NCBI GenBank assembly: GCA_018136815.1
Contig: CM030938.1
Coordinates: forward strand, 3,484,112 to 3,548,111
Direction: 5' to 3'
From: Isochrysis galbana
Taxonomy: Eukaryota; Haptophyta; Isochrysidales; Isochrysidaceae
DNA: 64,000 bases
Position 1 is the first letter of the stretch; each line of letters opens with the position of its first letter. A model generated the notes under the pieces. That model was given only the letters and a program-made list of their open reading frames with translations, did not search any database and was not told the DNA's origin. Both the position numbers and the translations under genes were made by a program. Shown piece after piece: positions 54,520 through 64,000 of the stretch.

Positions 54520-55530
54520 ATGGCGTCGCCGCTCGCGCCCGCCCATCCGCACTTCGTGATGCTCAAGGGATACCACGTGGGCAGCAAGTGGATCGCGCAG
54601 ACATTCTCTCGTGTCCCCGGGTGCGCGCTCTTCTTCGAGTACGAGCATTGCCTGCGCGGTCTCAACAACGGCGCCTGCTGCAAGGGGCCTGAGCTCACAC
54701 TGGAGTACCTGGCCAACGGCTGTGCGTGCTCGGAGCTGAGCGACGTCAGCTTTGTCACGGACGAGCACACTTGTCGTGGCTGTCCGACCAAGGTGCCTGT
54801 GCAGCACGGCTGTCGGGCGACAGGGGTGCAGATGGGCGCCCTCGGATCACCATACCGAGACCACCTCCGCAATCTGCAGGCGATCTCTCCATCAGTACGG
54901 TTTGTAGTGTTGGCTCGGTCTAATAGCGTTAAACACGCAGTCTCTTTCTTGCGCGTATCCTGCGGTGGTGCCAATCACAAGGATCCGAAGACGGATGGGC
55001 AGGCTGGGCCTGGGAAGCACGTTCTGCCATCTCCGGTGCAATCGAAAGAACTTGGTTCCTGGATCTCAGTCCCACCGCCAGTCCTGATTGGGGCTGCACG
55101 TTCTCTGTACATGAATCAGAAGAGCATACGAACACTTGGTGGTCAACTCTCCGCTGGGTCCCCTGCATACACTCTTGTCTATGAGGCCTTCCAAACGGAT
55201 GTTGTTCGGGAGATCACAAACTTGTTGAAGGCCGTTGGAGCGGCGGAATTGCCCAAGGGTTGGGTTGGCTCAGCAGGATTGATCGTCAAGGCAGGAGCCG
55301 ACGATCTCCACTTGGGGCTATCCAATTTTGCAGAGTTGAAGCAGGCTTTACAATCGACTCCGTGCGTGGGACGAATGCTAGCTGCGATTGGTCCAGTCGA
55401 ATTTGGGTTGGATGAGTGTGAGGAAGACTTTAAGGCACTAGCCACAAAGACAATTTTTCGAGATTGGGGGATCACGGCGACAACTTCTGTTCGCAAGCTT
55501 AACAACAGCCAATGCCGTGGAGAGACATAA
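54520..55530 (+). CDS. Sulfotransferase-like protein
   Basis: 336 residues, single exon, from ATG 54520 (the frame is open to a TTG upstream). PAPS-dependent sulfotransferases move sulfate to sugars or other acceptors. The N-terminal FVMLKGYHVGSKWIAQTF sits where the 5'-phosphosulfate loop (GxxxGSxW type) belongs, and RFVVLARSNSVKHAVSFLR where the 3'-phosphate-binding Arg/Ser motif belongs. A middle cysteine-rich stretch (CCKGPE, CACSEL, CRGC, HGC) is unusual. The C-terminal part includes ELPKGWVGSAGLIVKAG and ends near RDWGITATTSVRKL. No membrane anchor or clear signal peptide. The PAPS motifs are present but family assignment is by eye. Confidence 0.65.
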   Translation: MASPLAPAHPHFVMLKGYHVGSKWIAQTFSRVPGCALFFEYEHCLRGLNNGACCKGPELTLEYLANGCACSELSDVSFVTDEHTCRGCPTKVPVQHGCRATGVQMGALGSPYRDHLRNLQAISPSVRFVVLARSNSVKHAVSFLRVSCGGANHKDPKTDGQAGPGKHVLPSPVQSKELGSWISVPPPVLIGAARSLYMNQKSIRTLGGQLSAGSPAYTLVYEAFQTDVVREITNLLKAVGAAELPKGWVGSAGLIVKAGADDLHLGLSNFAELKQALQSTPCVGRMLAAIGPVEFGLDECEEDFKALATKTIFRDWGITATTSVRKLNNSQCRGET

Positions 55531-56383
55531 TCTCTAGGGGGGGTGCGGCGATCTGAACTTGATGATCGATATTGGCTTGCCTTGACCAGCTCGCTTGGCC
55601 CGTTTGCGGAAGACGTCCTGGGACAGGCGAGAGCGGCGTTGTGCCCCTTCACACCCGGGATGTTTTCCAAACTGTCCGCCCCTCTCTAGCCTATCGCAGA
55701 ATGATAACACACGGCTAGTCAGCTGGAATGATGACTCAAGCGAGTGGCTCTTGCTTGCTATGTTGCTGCAACGTATCGTTAAAAAGTAGTAGTAGAGCTA
55801 GTAGTAGTAGCGCGGCAGCAGCAGCAGTAGTAGTAAAAAGATAGGGTCATGGAGTGCGCGTCGCCATGTCGGCCAGCAGCGCCACTCACTTTCCTCCGCG
55901 CGGCGCGCGTGAATTGTCACCTTGTCGTACCATATCTAGTAGCAGTAGTAGGCATCTTCCAGAGTTGTTTTCGATTATTTTTCTCTGCTTTATCGCTTTA
56001 TTTATTGATCGTACTCCTACGAACCGTCGGCCTGCTCTCCCCGGCTCATAGGAAGTAGAAACGGCAGCTTCCCCCGGCTGCCTGGGCTGCCTGGTCGCTC
56101 GCCTCGCTATTTTTATACTGCCTATCTCCACCGAAAGGGGGAGAGGGGGGGGGGGATCTGGCCGAGACGAGAAAGCCGAGGAGTGCCGGGAAGGAGAGAA
56201 GAGAGGGGGGGGGGGGGGGGGGGGGAGAGGAGGGAAGAGCGGGCGAGAGGGAGAAGAGTGTGAGGGAGGGAGGGGGCAGGGGAGAGGAGAGAACGAGAAG
56301 GAGCGAGACAGAGAGGCGGAGGGGGAGGGCCGTTCGACGAGGCGTGCCGTGTCTCCCCGCACAAACCCCTCTCCTCGCTCCCC
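55531..56383. promoter_or_regulatory. Intergenic; TAG/CAG runs and G-rich flank of AlgH gene
   Basis: AGT/AGC trinucleotide runs at 55785-55835. From 56140 to 56330 the coding strand is nearly homopurine, including a run of about 22 G near 56206-56225, ending about 50 nt before the ATG at 56384; likely promoter or 5' leader. Confidence 0.4.
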
Positions 56384-58889
56384 ATGGCTCTCCGCTGGCT
56401 GGGCGCTCTGCTGCTCCTGTGCTCTGCAGGTGAAGCGCTGCGCCTCCGCCTCCCCATCTCCTCAAGGGGACAGGGGAGGCAGAGGGGGATAGGCTGCGCG
56501 CGCGGCGTGATGTGCACGGCGGAAGACTGGCGTGATGTGCGCGCCCGCCTCGTTGCGATGGAGCAGCTCGAACGCCAGCGCGCCGACGAGCAGCCCCAGC
56601 CCGACGATCTTGACGCAGCAGCACCACAGCAGCAGTCCGAGGGGCGCATCGACGCGGCGAAAGTATACGAGACACCGCTGATCGAGCAGGGCTCGGTCAT
56701 CTTGGGTGGCACGCAACAGGAGTTCGGCTTCGCCCTCCGCCAGCAGTACTTCCACAAGTCGGTCATGCTGCTACTGCAGCATGACTCTTCCTTCACGCGC
56801 GGCATCATCCTCAACCGGCCCTCTGCAATGGAGCTCGACGGCTGGCGCGTCTGGTTCGGCGGCGACGTGGCCGAGGGCGGTTTTTTTCACGGCGGTACAC
56901 CCAATGCCGGCGCCGAAAGCGGCCGCCGTGAGATCGTGTGCCTCCACTCACTCGAGTCTGCAGCAGCTGTGCGGCTGTCGATGCCCGTCATCCGCGGTGT
57001 TGGGTACACGACGCTAGAGGGCGCAAACGCGTTGATCGCTGAAGGTGGGCCCTGCTTGAGCGGCTTCAGGAGCACGGCACTCCTAAGTCACCCCGGCCTC
57101 CACTGTCGCTGAGCCTGCTTCTGTCCGCGCCGAATCCACAGGCGAGGCGAGCAAATCGGACTTTTGGCTGTTCGTTGGCTACGCCGGTTGGGCTCCAGGC
57201 CAGCTGCAGGGCGAGGTGGACCGAGACTCTTGGTACTTGGCCGCCGCGGACTCTTCGGTGCTACTCCGCGAGCTTTTGAGGCAAGGCACTGAGTTGCCGC
57301 CCCCGAGTGCGGGCGTGGCCGCTGCAGGGGATGGGCTCGCTACGTGGGAGGGCCTGATGAGGGCCATAGGTGAGCTATATGGGCGGTTTAAATCAAGAGA
57401 GCAAGGCCTGGGCGTGTGGACATGCGTGCACACGCATCACTTGTCTGCCGAGGTTGAGGTGTGATTAGCTAGCCGTATGTCTGCGACAATAATCTGTGTT
57501 GCGGAAAGGGCTGATGGCTGGCAGATGCACCCTTCAATCGCCCCAGGTGCCGTCATGACGATGGCGCATGAACCTCCCCATCCTCTCCCCCCTCTCTCAC
57601 TTGCCCATAGGCAAAAATGCCGAGGTGACGCGCACTCGCGGCTGCCTCGAGGACCGCATGCTTTGCGAGTGGGTCAAGCAGCATCTGCTGCCACGGCCCT
57701 CGGCCCCCGGTGCCTCCGCGGCCGCGCTACCTCGCCTACCCGCTGGTGACCCGTCTGGGATCGTCCTGCGCGCCGGGCGCGCAGCCGATGGCTTCACACT
57801 TGATAGCCAGTACATGCACAAGGCGGTTCTTATGCTCCTGCACGAGACCGAGGGTAGACTTGTCATTGGGGCGGTGCGGAGCCTCTCACCAGCTCTTCAC
57901 AACCGTGGCCGTCAAGTTGCCCCTATCTCCACACGCATCACCACACCGTTGCAACCCTTGCGCAGGTCCTCAATCGCCCCACGGCCAACGTGGTGCAGTT
58001 CAACCTGCCGCGCCGTCCTCGCCGCTGCATTGGGTTTGGTGGCGAGGCGCGCGTCCGAAGTGGCACGCTAGAGACAGATTCGAACGGACTCTTGTGGCTT
58101 CACCGTCGGAAGGACCTTGGCGGCACGCGCGTCGGAGACCTCGACGTTTGGAGGATTGAGGCAGCCAAGGCGGCCGAGAGCGTGCGAAATGGGCGCGCTG
58201 AGCTCGGGGTGAGGACCCATCCCTGGGGATAGGGAGGGCAACCAAAAGGGATGGCCCAGAGGTCGTGGAGAAGAGCAGATTCATTGGAGCATGCCCGCGA
58301 TAGTGCCATCACGTATCGGCTTCGAGCTAACCCGAGATGTGTCGAGCACACACGAAGTGCCTCTATAATGCAACTTGCGGAGCTCAGTACGCGATGTTGA
58401 TCGCTGTCACCCTCAGCTAAATCAGCCAATGCGCTCCAAGACTCTCCTACCCCACTCCCTGCAAGTCACACGAGGCCCTGACCTGATGCTTCGCAGGACT
58501 TTCTGCTGGTCGCCGGCGTCGTTGCGTGGGAACGCAACAGCCTCGAAGAGCTCTTGCGCAGCTCGGAACTAGAGATAGTGCCTTCGCCCGCTACCTTGTT
58601 TCCAGCGATATGGTCGCTCGGTGCCGTGCCTGATGGGGACATTGCTGAACGCGAGGATGGGGATGCTGCTCAAGCTGAAGCCAGCATCTCAGATGGCACT
58701 GCCGTTTGGTTCGCCGCGACACAGCAGGGAAACGCGAGCGTCATGGGCGGGGGAGCCGAAGGCCGTGATGGCTCGCCTCTCATTCTGGAGGCGGTCCCGT
58801 CATCGGAGTTGGCTGATGAGGCGCTGCGGGTATGGCTCCATTTCTTTGCAGGCCACCCGGAACCGCACGACACCACTGCGGCTGAATGA
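56384..58889 (+). CDS. Tandem AlgH/UPF0301 (DUF179) protein with signal peptide, five exons
   Basis: Exons 56384-57044, 57142-57369, 57611-57873, 57966-58208 and 58497-58889, introns all GT-AG with phases 1, 1, 0, 0; 595 residues. A hydrophobic signal (MALRWLGALLLLCSAGEALR) and a basic/serine stretch suggest secretory or plastid import. Two AlgH-type domains follow. The first: QGSVILGGTQQEFG, YFHKSVMLLLQHD, GIILNRPSA, WFGGDVAEGG, FWLFVGYAGWAPGQLQGEV. The second: YMHKAVLMLLHETEGR, IGAVLNRPTANV, CIGFGGEARV, DFLLVAGVVAWERNSLEELL. The second has lost the GYAGW motif (GVVAW). Bacterial AlgH/YqgE is small and of uncertain role, and the domain has plastid homologues. The two-domain fusion is longer than the usual ~190 residues. 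The final exon tail is acidic. Confidence 0.88.
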
Positions 58890-59773
58890 TACACACCACT
58901 TGAAGACAACACCTGACTACGAACAGGACGGATGCATGCGTAGTTGTCCACTCGTGTAGCCACCCTCCATTCCAAGTGTTGGGCGACACGGCGGTACCTC
59001 ACGACGCCCCAAACGGTTGGAGGGCCATGAACCTGCATCCGTGCGTCACTTGCCGAGTCGTCGTGTGGAAGTGTCCTGAGAACAACGAAGGATTCGTTGG
59101 GCTCCTCCAGTCAGGTACGAACTGCCGGTGAGTTGTCTGGCGATAAGTCGGAAGCTCTCACCGAACGTGAGATGCGTGGTCATAATGCAAACACACGAAT
59201 ACCAAGATGCCATGGGGGATGTCCCATAGACTCAATACATCATCGGGGGACGATGACGACGATTTCTGAAGTTGCCACGCGTGACTCGAATGCTGGCACT
59301 CTTAGTATAAGACCTCTATCCATCCCTCGCCGCCTTAGCTGTCTTTGAGGAAACATCATCCCCGCGAAAGCCAGTCGGTGCATACAACCTCGCAGTATGG
59401 TTGTGCATATGTGTGCCCACTAGTCAGCCTTGTTGAGGTTAGGTCGGCTGCCCCTTCCCCTTTCTCTAGGGTTAGCTGAGAGGACAGACGGCTCGTATGG
59501 GATGCAAGTTAGTGCAATAACGGAATGGAGTGGCCTTGCGCTGCTCTTCTCCGGTTGTCCCCCCTCATGCCTCTCTCCTAGGTTGAGGCGACGGTCTTCT
59601 TTTGCTGACATTGCACAGGGGAAACACCCGGGTATAACCGGAGCCAAGAGGGCAAGTGGCCGTCGCCATATGTATTCCAAACGAGCGAGCGCGTCCGCAG
59701 TCGTGATGTAGCAAATAGACTGAAGCCTCGAGTTCGGTTTTTCTACGCCCTCCCTCCCATAACCATTGTCTTA
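58890..59773. other. Intergenic, no gene seen
   Basis: 3' flank of the AlgH gene and ordinary sequence. No family resemblance in any frame. Confidence 0.4.
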
Positions 59774-60512
59774 AACTAAGTTTATACTTGGTCGCCATGG
59801 CCATGGAGATGGAGCGCGCCGGCGTGGCCCTTCTCTCCTTCGGGCTCCCCGCCGAGCTCCCCCCCCCCCCCCCCCCCGTTCCCATGGAGCAGTCGCACAC
59901 GAAGCGACCGCTCTGCTAGCAGAGGCGCTGAGTAAGTGTGTGCGACCCAGGTTGCGCCACACGGCCCGTGGCCCATGGCTCCGGCCACATCAACATCCAG
60001 CACAGCAGCCATGCTGCCCCCCTCCCCCCCCCTTATGGGGGACAGCAAACTGCAGAGAGCCACAGAATAGCAGCACGTTTGCAGCACCACCCCACTACTA
60101 GGCATCTAGGCATGCCTGCATGCCTTATGGCTTATGGCAGAGAGAGGCCTCTCCCATCGAGCAGCGCGGCCCGAGACCGAGTGGCTCTTATTTATGGGCG
60201 CAACAACCATCATCACACATAGTTGGAGACGTCTATCTATAGACAGCACTCCTCAGCAACACCTTGGCCGGCCCACACACGATCTGCGCCCTCACAGCAA
60301 GGCCATGGCATGCACCCACAACAGCACCTCAACCACCCCACACACCACAACAAGATCACCTCCGACGCTGCCCCCGGGCCCCGGCACTCAGGAAATTCAC
60401 TTGCTGATGAAGAAGAACAAAGCGATTTCAAGAGACGTCATCTTTGACATGTCTTTCCACCAGGAGGGCGCCAAGTACCCTACGCGCGAGGCAGCTGCTG
60501 CAAAGCGACTAC
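59774..60512. repeat. Foldback-family terminus and unassigned sequence
   Basis: AACTAAGTTTATACTTGG at 59774 is the terminus shared with the elements at 11099, 43116 and 49800, but the sequence after it differs. The frame 60134-60529 (Thr/His/Pro-rich, ending in EAAAAKRLQ) runs up to the reverse-transcriptase relic and may be a piece of the same LINE; it is not recognised. Confidence 0.35.
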
Positions 60513-60840
60513 AAAATACAAAATCTTAGCCAAAATACTAACACTAACGAACAGGCTAAAACGAGTGATAGGGCATATAATATCCAGAGACCAATTGGGA
60601 TTCGTCCCCAAAAGACTCATAGGAGAGGCCACGCACCTTCTCCAACTCACGCAGGCGTACCTAGACGAAACGGGGGAACCCGGAATTATGTTAGCGCTGG
60701 CTGGACCGGGAGAAGGCCTTCGACAGGGTAAACTGGGGATTCTACCATCTCGCGCTCGAAAAACTAAGCTTCGGACGCGACTTCCAGAGATACGCGCGAA
60801 CCCTCACCAACGCTGACGCCAAACCAATCAGATACATAAA
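60513..60840 (+). pseudogene. LINE-type reverse transcriptase fragment with frameshift
   Basis: The first frame reads YKILAKILTLTNRLKRVIGH, then IISRDQLGFVPKRLIGEATH and LLQLTQAYLDETGEPGIML. About 60700 the reading shifts by one base to LDREKAFDRVNWGFYHLALE, KLSFG and RDFQRYARTL. These are the fingers and the AFDRVNW segment of non-LTR retrotransposon reverse transcriptases. The catalytic YADD region is absent: the fragment is cut at about 60840 by GTAACC-type repeats and the hAT insertion. Dead copy. Confidence 0.85.
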
Positions 60841-60895
60841 AACCAACGGAGCCGCGACCGTAACCGTAACCGTAACGTCGTAACGTCGTAACGGT

Positions 60896-62537
60896 TAGGG
60901 GTAGGCAGGAATATGTAGAAAAAGTGCCCAAATATGTTTTGAAAATATGCCGTTTATATGTGAGGCTCTAACCCAAATATGTCGAAAATATGTAGATATG
61001 TCGCCATGTCGCCGCGGTACGAGCTGTGCGTGCACGCGTGCACGCGCGGCGACATATGTCATATGTGAGAAGAAGCGTCCACCGCCCCTCCCCCGTCCCC
61101 CCAACATCAGCAATAGTTAGTTACTTGTAGCGAGCCATATTATTGCTAACTGCACACTATTGGCCAACATGCTAAGATACTCCTTCACGCTTACATGCGG
61201 CACTCATTATCACGCTTGTTGCGATTGTATCGCAACATGACGGACGCTTGGATCTGATCGGCCAAAGAAGTGGACCGGTCCGATGGGAACATGCATGAAA
61301 GCAACGAAAAGACGCGCTCGCAACACGCCGAGTTTGGAGAAAGAGACAGGGCACTCCTAGCTGCCTTCGCCCACGTTGGGAATCGAGTATGATTGGCAGC
61401 CCACCATGCAAGGACGTCCTTCGTGAAGTCAGCGACATCTGCTACGTTGATTGTCACCCCTTGGCAAGCCAACAAATATGATGGGAGCTCTTCCTTCAGC
61501 TTAGTGGCTACGTTTGTTTGGAATGTGGGCGATGCACGCCAAGTCAGCCAACCGATCCACCCAAAGAGCATCCACATGCATCGGAGCAAATGCTGGGTTG
61601 AAAGCACGAAAAAGGCCCGTCACACGATGTTGCTCCATGCACGCATAAGGAGCTGCACACTTCTTAGTGAGCCGATTCTCTAAATACTGAAACGCACCCT
61701 TGATGTGCTCGACCAGCGTGCCCCACTCAGGCAGCTTAGTGACATCTATGGCGTCGTGAGTAGCGCACCCCGTCCTCTTATCCTGCCCCCTCCCTGCAAC
61801 GTACATGGGCGACTATCAGGGCCTTCGTGACCCACTTCTTCTTCTTCTTCTTGTCGATGATTGAGTAGTACTCCACCTCCAACTTGTCCGCGCCGTGTAG
61901 CGTCCCTGTGCCCATGGCCGAGATTATAATCGGATTATGCACGCGCCGAGGGTCTCGTGCTCCACACGTTGCCCAACCTTCAGGCTGAGCGAGATGTCGC
62001 TGCCCTCCGACTCGTAGGAGGTGTCGATGCCTTCGCCCTCCGCTCCCTCGTTCTAGCTTTCCTCGCGATCCTTGTACTCGTTGTTTGTCGCAGGTCGTGG
62101 CCTCGTTGCAGACGCCCTCGGGCGGCGTGCGTGCCCCGCTGTTCAGCGGCAACGAGATGCGGCCCGAGCGACGACGCTTGATGGCACCTTAAGCGTGGGA
62201 GGGAGGGGATGTGAGAAACGGATGCGCCCCGCGCGCGCGCGGGCGGGCCCGAGCGGCCGTAGGGGCAGCGGCGAGGGGGCAAGCGAGCCAGCCTCGCCTC
62301 GCCCAACACCTGGCATCCCTTTGCCTCGTACTCCCCCCCCCCCCCCCCCGCGCGCGCGCGATCGCTCGCCCCTCGCCCCCCCCCGCTCCCGCCCCCCGCT
62401 CCCGCCCCCCCGCCCAAATATGTAGGAGCCCCCCGCCCCCGCCCACCCAAATATGTAGCAAATATGTCGACATATTTATTTCGCGAAATCGTACCCAAAT
62501 ATGTTTTACGATATGTTGATATTCCTGCCTACCCCTA
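60896..62537 (-). mobile_element. Complete-ended 1642-bp hAT element
   Basis: Perfect 19-bp terminal inverted repeats, TAGGGGTAGGCAGGAATAT at 60896-60914 and its complement at 62519-62537, flanked by an exact 8-bp target duplication GTAACGGT (60888-60895 and 62538-62545). Both subterminal regions carry several AAATATG(T) motifs, plausible transposase binding sites. The body contains a damaged hAT transposase (61191-61806, minus). The element was inserted in GTAAC-rich repeat DNA beside the LINE fragment. Confidence 0.93.
61191..61806 (-). pseudogene. hAT transposase fragment, frameshifted
   Basis: The upstream frame (61806-61501) reads HIKGAFQYLENRLTKKCAAP, RAFNPAFAP and ALWVDRLADLACI. The downstream frame (from about 61560 to 61191) continues PTFQTNVATKLKEELPSYLL, then VLAWWAANHTRFPTWAKAAR, CCERVFSLLS and ASVMLRYNRNKR, the hAT C-terminal dimerisation block. 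The two frames overlap near 61500-61560, where one net shift is needed. The N-terminal zinc finger and catalytic core are not recognisable upstream (61810-62400 is low-complexity), so the copy is defective and would depend on another element. Confidence 0.8.
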
Positions 62538-62545
62538 GTAACGGT

Positions 62546-62730
62546 AAGTTTCGCGGAGTTTCGCATATGGGCAATTTTGGGGCCCAAATTTCGCGAAAGT
62601 TTCAGGGCCAAAAAAGTGACCCAAGTTTCGCGATGAGTTTCGCGAAACTCTTACCCGGCCCTAGATAGTAGACCTAGCAGATACCTAATCCTAGCATATA
62701 TAGTAGTATATATTTATATTTATATTTATA
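62546..62730. repeat. TTTCGCGAAA-rich palindromic repeat
   Basis: Repeated TTTCGCGAAA and GTTTCGCG motifs up to CCCGGCCCTAG near 62665, like the ends of the 6334 MITE family, then AT-rich TATTTATA repeats up to the next element. Confidence 0.5.
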
Positions 62731-63742
62731 CTACCTCCGTTCCATTACTCAGATGTCAAGGAGGCTTTAAACAATAACTGTCAGCTAGACACTAATATTG
62801 GGGCCCCGCCAAAGATGTTAGAGGGGAGAGGGTACATTGGGGCTTAACATGAACATTTTGTTTCATCTCAATAGTGTGATTCGCACCTACGGACAAAGTC
62901 ACAAAGAAAGGAATTCTAATCAGTGTCAGTGTCCTCGAGCACATCACAGATCACGGCGGTGCGGCAAATCATACTCATTCGATCCCTCCACCTCAACGAT
63001 GCGCGCCAACACCAGGCTTTAGTTATTGAAGAGAGCACTAAATTCTTCAGGGGGTGTATTCATGCTGAATGCTTGCTCACAATTGCACAGTGGCAAGGCC
63101 ACCAGCACCCTTGCGGCATGCCGGCAGACGTTCCGCCTCAGCCAGCCGCCAGCTGATGATGTTCGGCTGACCTCAGTCGGATAGCGCGGGCCAACATGAT
63201 ACTTCTCCCACAATGCCGCGTGCGCTCGCTGCCACTCCTTCCCATGCTTCGGCTCGGCCAGCCGCTCGCGCTCGTATGCTCGTATGCCACAGCAATTGCC
63301 GCCTGGCAGTTCGGCGTCAACGACCACTGCCACTTCTTGGACGGTGGGGCCGCATCCTCCTTGGGCGTGCTGGGCGGCTCAGGAGGCTGCTCGGGAGAAG
63401 CAGGACGGCAGCGCCTCACAAAGTCGCCACCGGTGCGCCTCCCATGCTGCTGGGGCTCGACCACCTTCAGGCGCGCCATGCGGCCCGGCTCTCGCGAGAG
63501 AGGCGGAGCGGCGAGAGCTTTCGTGGCAAGGCGATCGGCCGTGTAGCTAGGGGGCGCCAAAATCGTGTTTGATCAATACTGAAAATATAATATTCGGACG
63601 CCCTTGGTGGCTTTGGGTGCCAGATTTTTTGGTGGTCTTTCGCCCCAGTGTACCCGCTATTCCCCTCTCCACACGAATTTCTTTTATGTCAACTTTACTG
63701 TCCCTATTTTGGCGATGCGGTTCAGTAATGGAACGGAGGTAG
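62731..63742 (-). mobile_element. 1012-bp Tc1/mariner-type element with transposase N-terminal relic
   Basis: Perfect 19-bp inverted ends, CTACCTCCGTTCCATTACT at 62731-62749 and its complement at 63724-63742, with TA on both sides. These resemble the CTCCCTCCGTTCC ends of plant mariner/Stowaway elements. On the minus strand KKWQWSLTPNCQAAIAVAYE (about 63350-63290) passes with a frame change into ERERLAEPKHGKEWQRAHA, LWEKYHVGPRYPTEVSR, which fits the N-terminal DNA-binding part of such transposases. The DDE core is absent, so the copy is non-autonomous. Confidence 0.85.
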
Positions 63743-64000
63743 TATTTATATTTATGTAGCAGTATTATATATATTCCCCACCGGTATCTGTATTTGGCCT
63801 TTATTTAGTCTGTAGTTGGCCGGAGGCCAAATACGTACTATATTTTCTATATTTCTGTTGCCCGGCTCTGTATTTCCCATCTAGGGTTGCTGTTGCCCCA
63901 ACACTGGACACTGGTTAGAGTTAGAGAAGGAGAAGAAGAAGAGACGGCGTATCGGCGTGTCGAAGCACGCCCTCCATTCAATCCCAACTCGAGCTTAAGG
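63743..64000. repeat. Fragment of the TATTTGGCC hAT-like end family
   Basis: Positions 63783-63890 carry TATTTGGCC/GGCCAAATACG palindromes and end in TATTTCCCATCTAGG, the terminus of the elements at 1-405 and 43839-45185. The sequence beyond runs off the window with no gene. Confidence 0.6.

Overview
The window is nuclear DNA of a eukaryotic alga, most likely a haptophyte; a stramenopile with a secondary plastid is the alternative. The reasons are: GT-AG introns of about 90-230 nt with one GC-AG intron; GC-rich, strongly coding-biased exons set in low-complexity DNA; N-termini that look like signal peptides followed by basic or hydroxylated stretches, as for plastids of secondary origin; a flagellar gene (EFHC/Rib72 type); and many eukaryotic DNA transposons. 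There is no operon structure, and no tRNA, rRNA or CRISPR array was found. All intron boundaries were read by eye from frame, splice-site consensus and family alignment.

Host genes from left to right: a three-DM10 flagellar protein (723-3191, -); a plastid-type DUF2358-like protein (4152-4913, -); a secreted CIA30 + MsrB-like fusion (9573-10820, +); a small multi-pass membrane protein (12485-13462, +); five-exon phosphoribosylformylglycinamidine synthase (15032-19680, +); a two-exon membrane protein with two similar halves (21057-22908, -); an ankyrin-like fragment (23721-24050, +); a two-exon coiled-coil membrane protein (27112-29041, -); a duplicated EF-hand protein (31391-33732, +); a bestrophin-like membrane protein (36156-37478, -); a ZDHHC23-like palmitoyltransferase (41240-42364, +); a duplicated zinc-finger/coiled-coil protein (46400-48934, +); a conserved ankyrin protein (51749-52582, -); a sulfotransferase-like protein (54520-55530, +); and a tandem AlgH/UPF0301 protein in five exons (56384-58889, +). 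They do not form one pathway. At least four (DUF2358-like, coiled-coil, four-helix, AlgH) carry N-terminal signal-like segments.

Mobile DNA fills much of the rest. The best-defined elements are: a 901-bp hAT-type MITE (6334-7234, 8-bp duplication) inserted in a ~205-bp tandem array that runs into an intron-containing pogo/DDE-1 transposase (7478-9291); a foldback element (43116-45341) interrupted by a 1347-bp hAT-like element with its own 8-bp duplication; a complete 1642-bp hAT element with perfect 19-bp ends and 8-bp duplication (60896-62537) next to a broken LINE reverse transcriptase; and a 1012-bp Tc1/mariner-type element with perfect 19-bp ends and TA duplication (62731-63742). hAT transposase remnants also lie at 29195-29340 and 53258-53629.

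Long homopurine or homopyrimidine tracts lie just upstream of many of the gene starts and may be part of promoter architecture. I found no clear-cut new system. The most unusual items are the CIA30-MsrB-like fusion, the tandem AlgH protein, the DHYC protein lacking several zinc ligands, a frame-preserving intron that encodes a membrane helix if retained, and the nested transposons.
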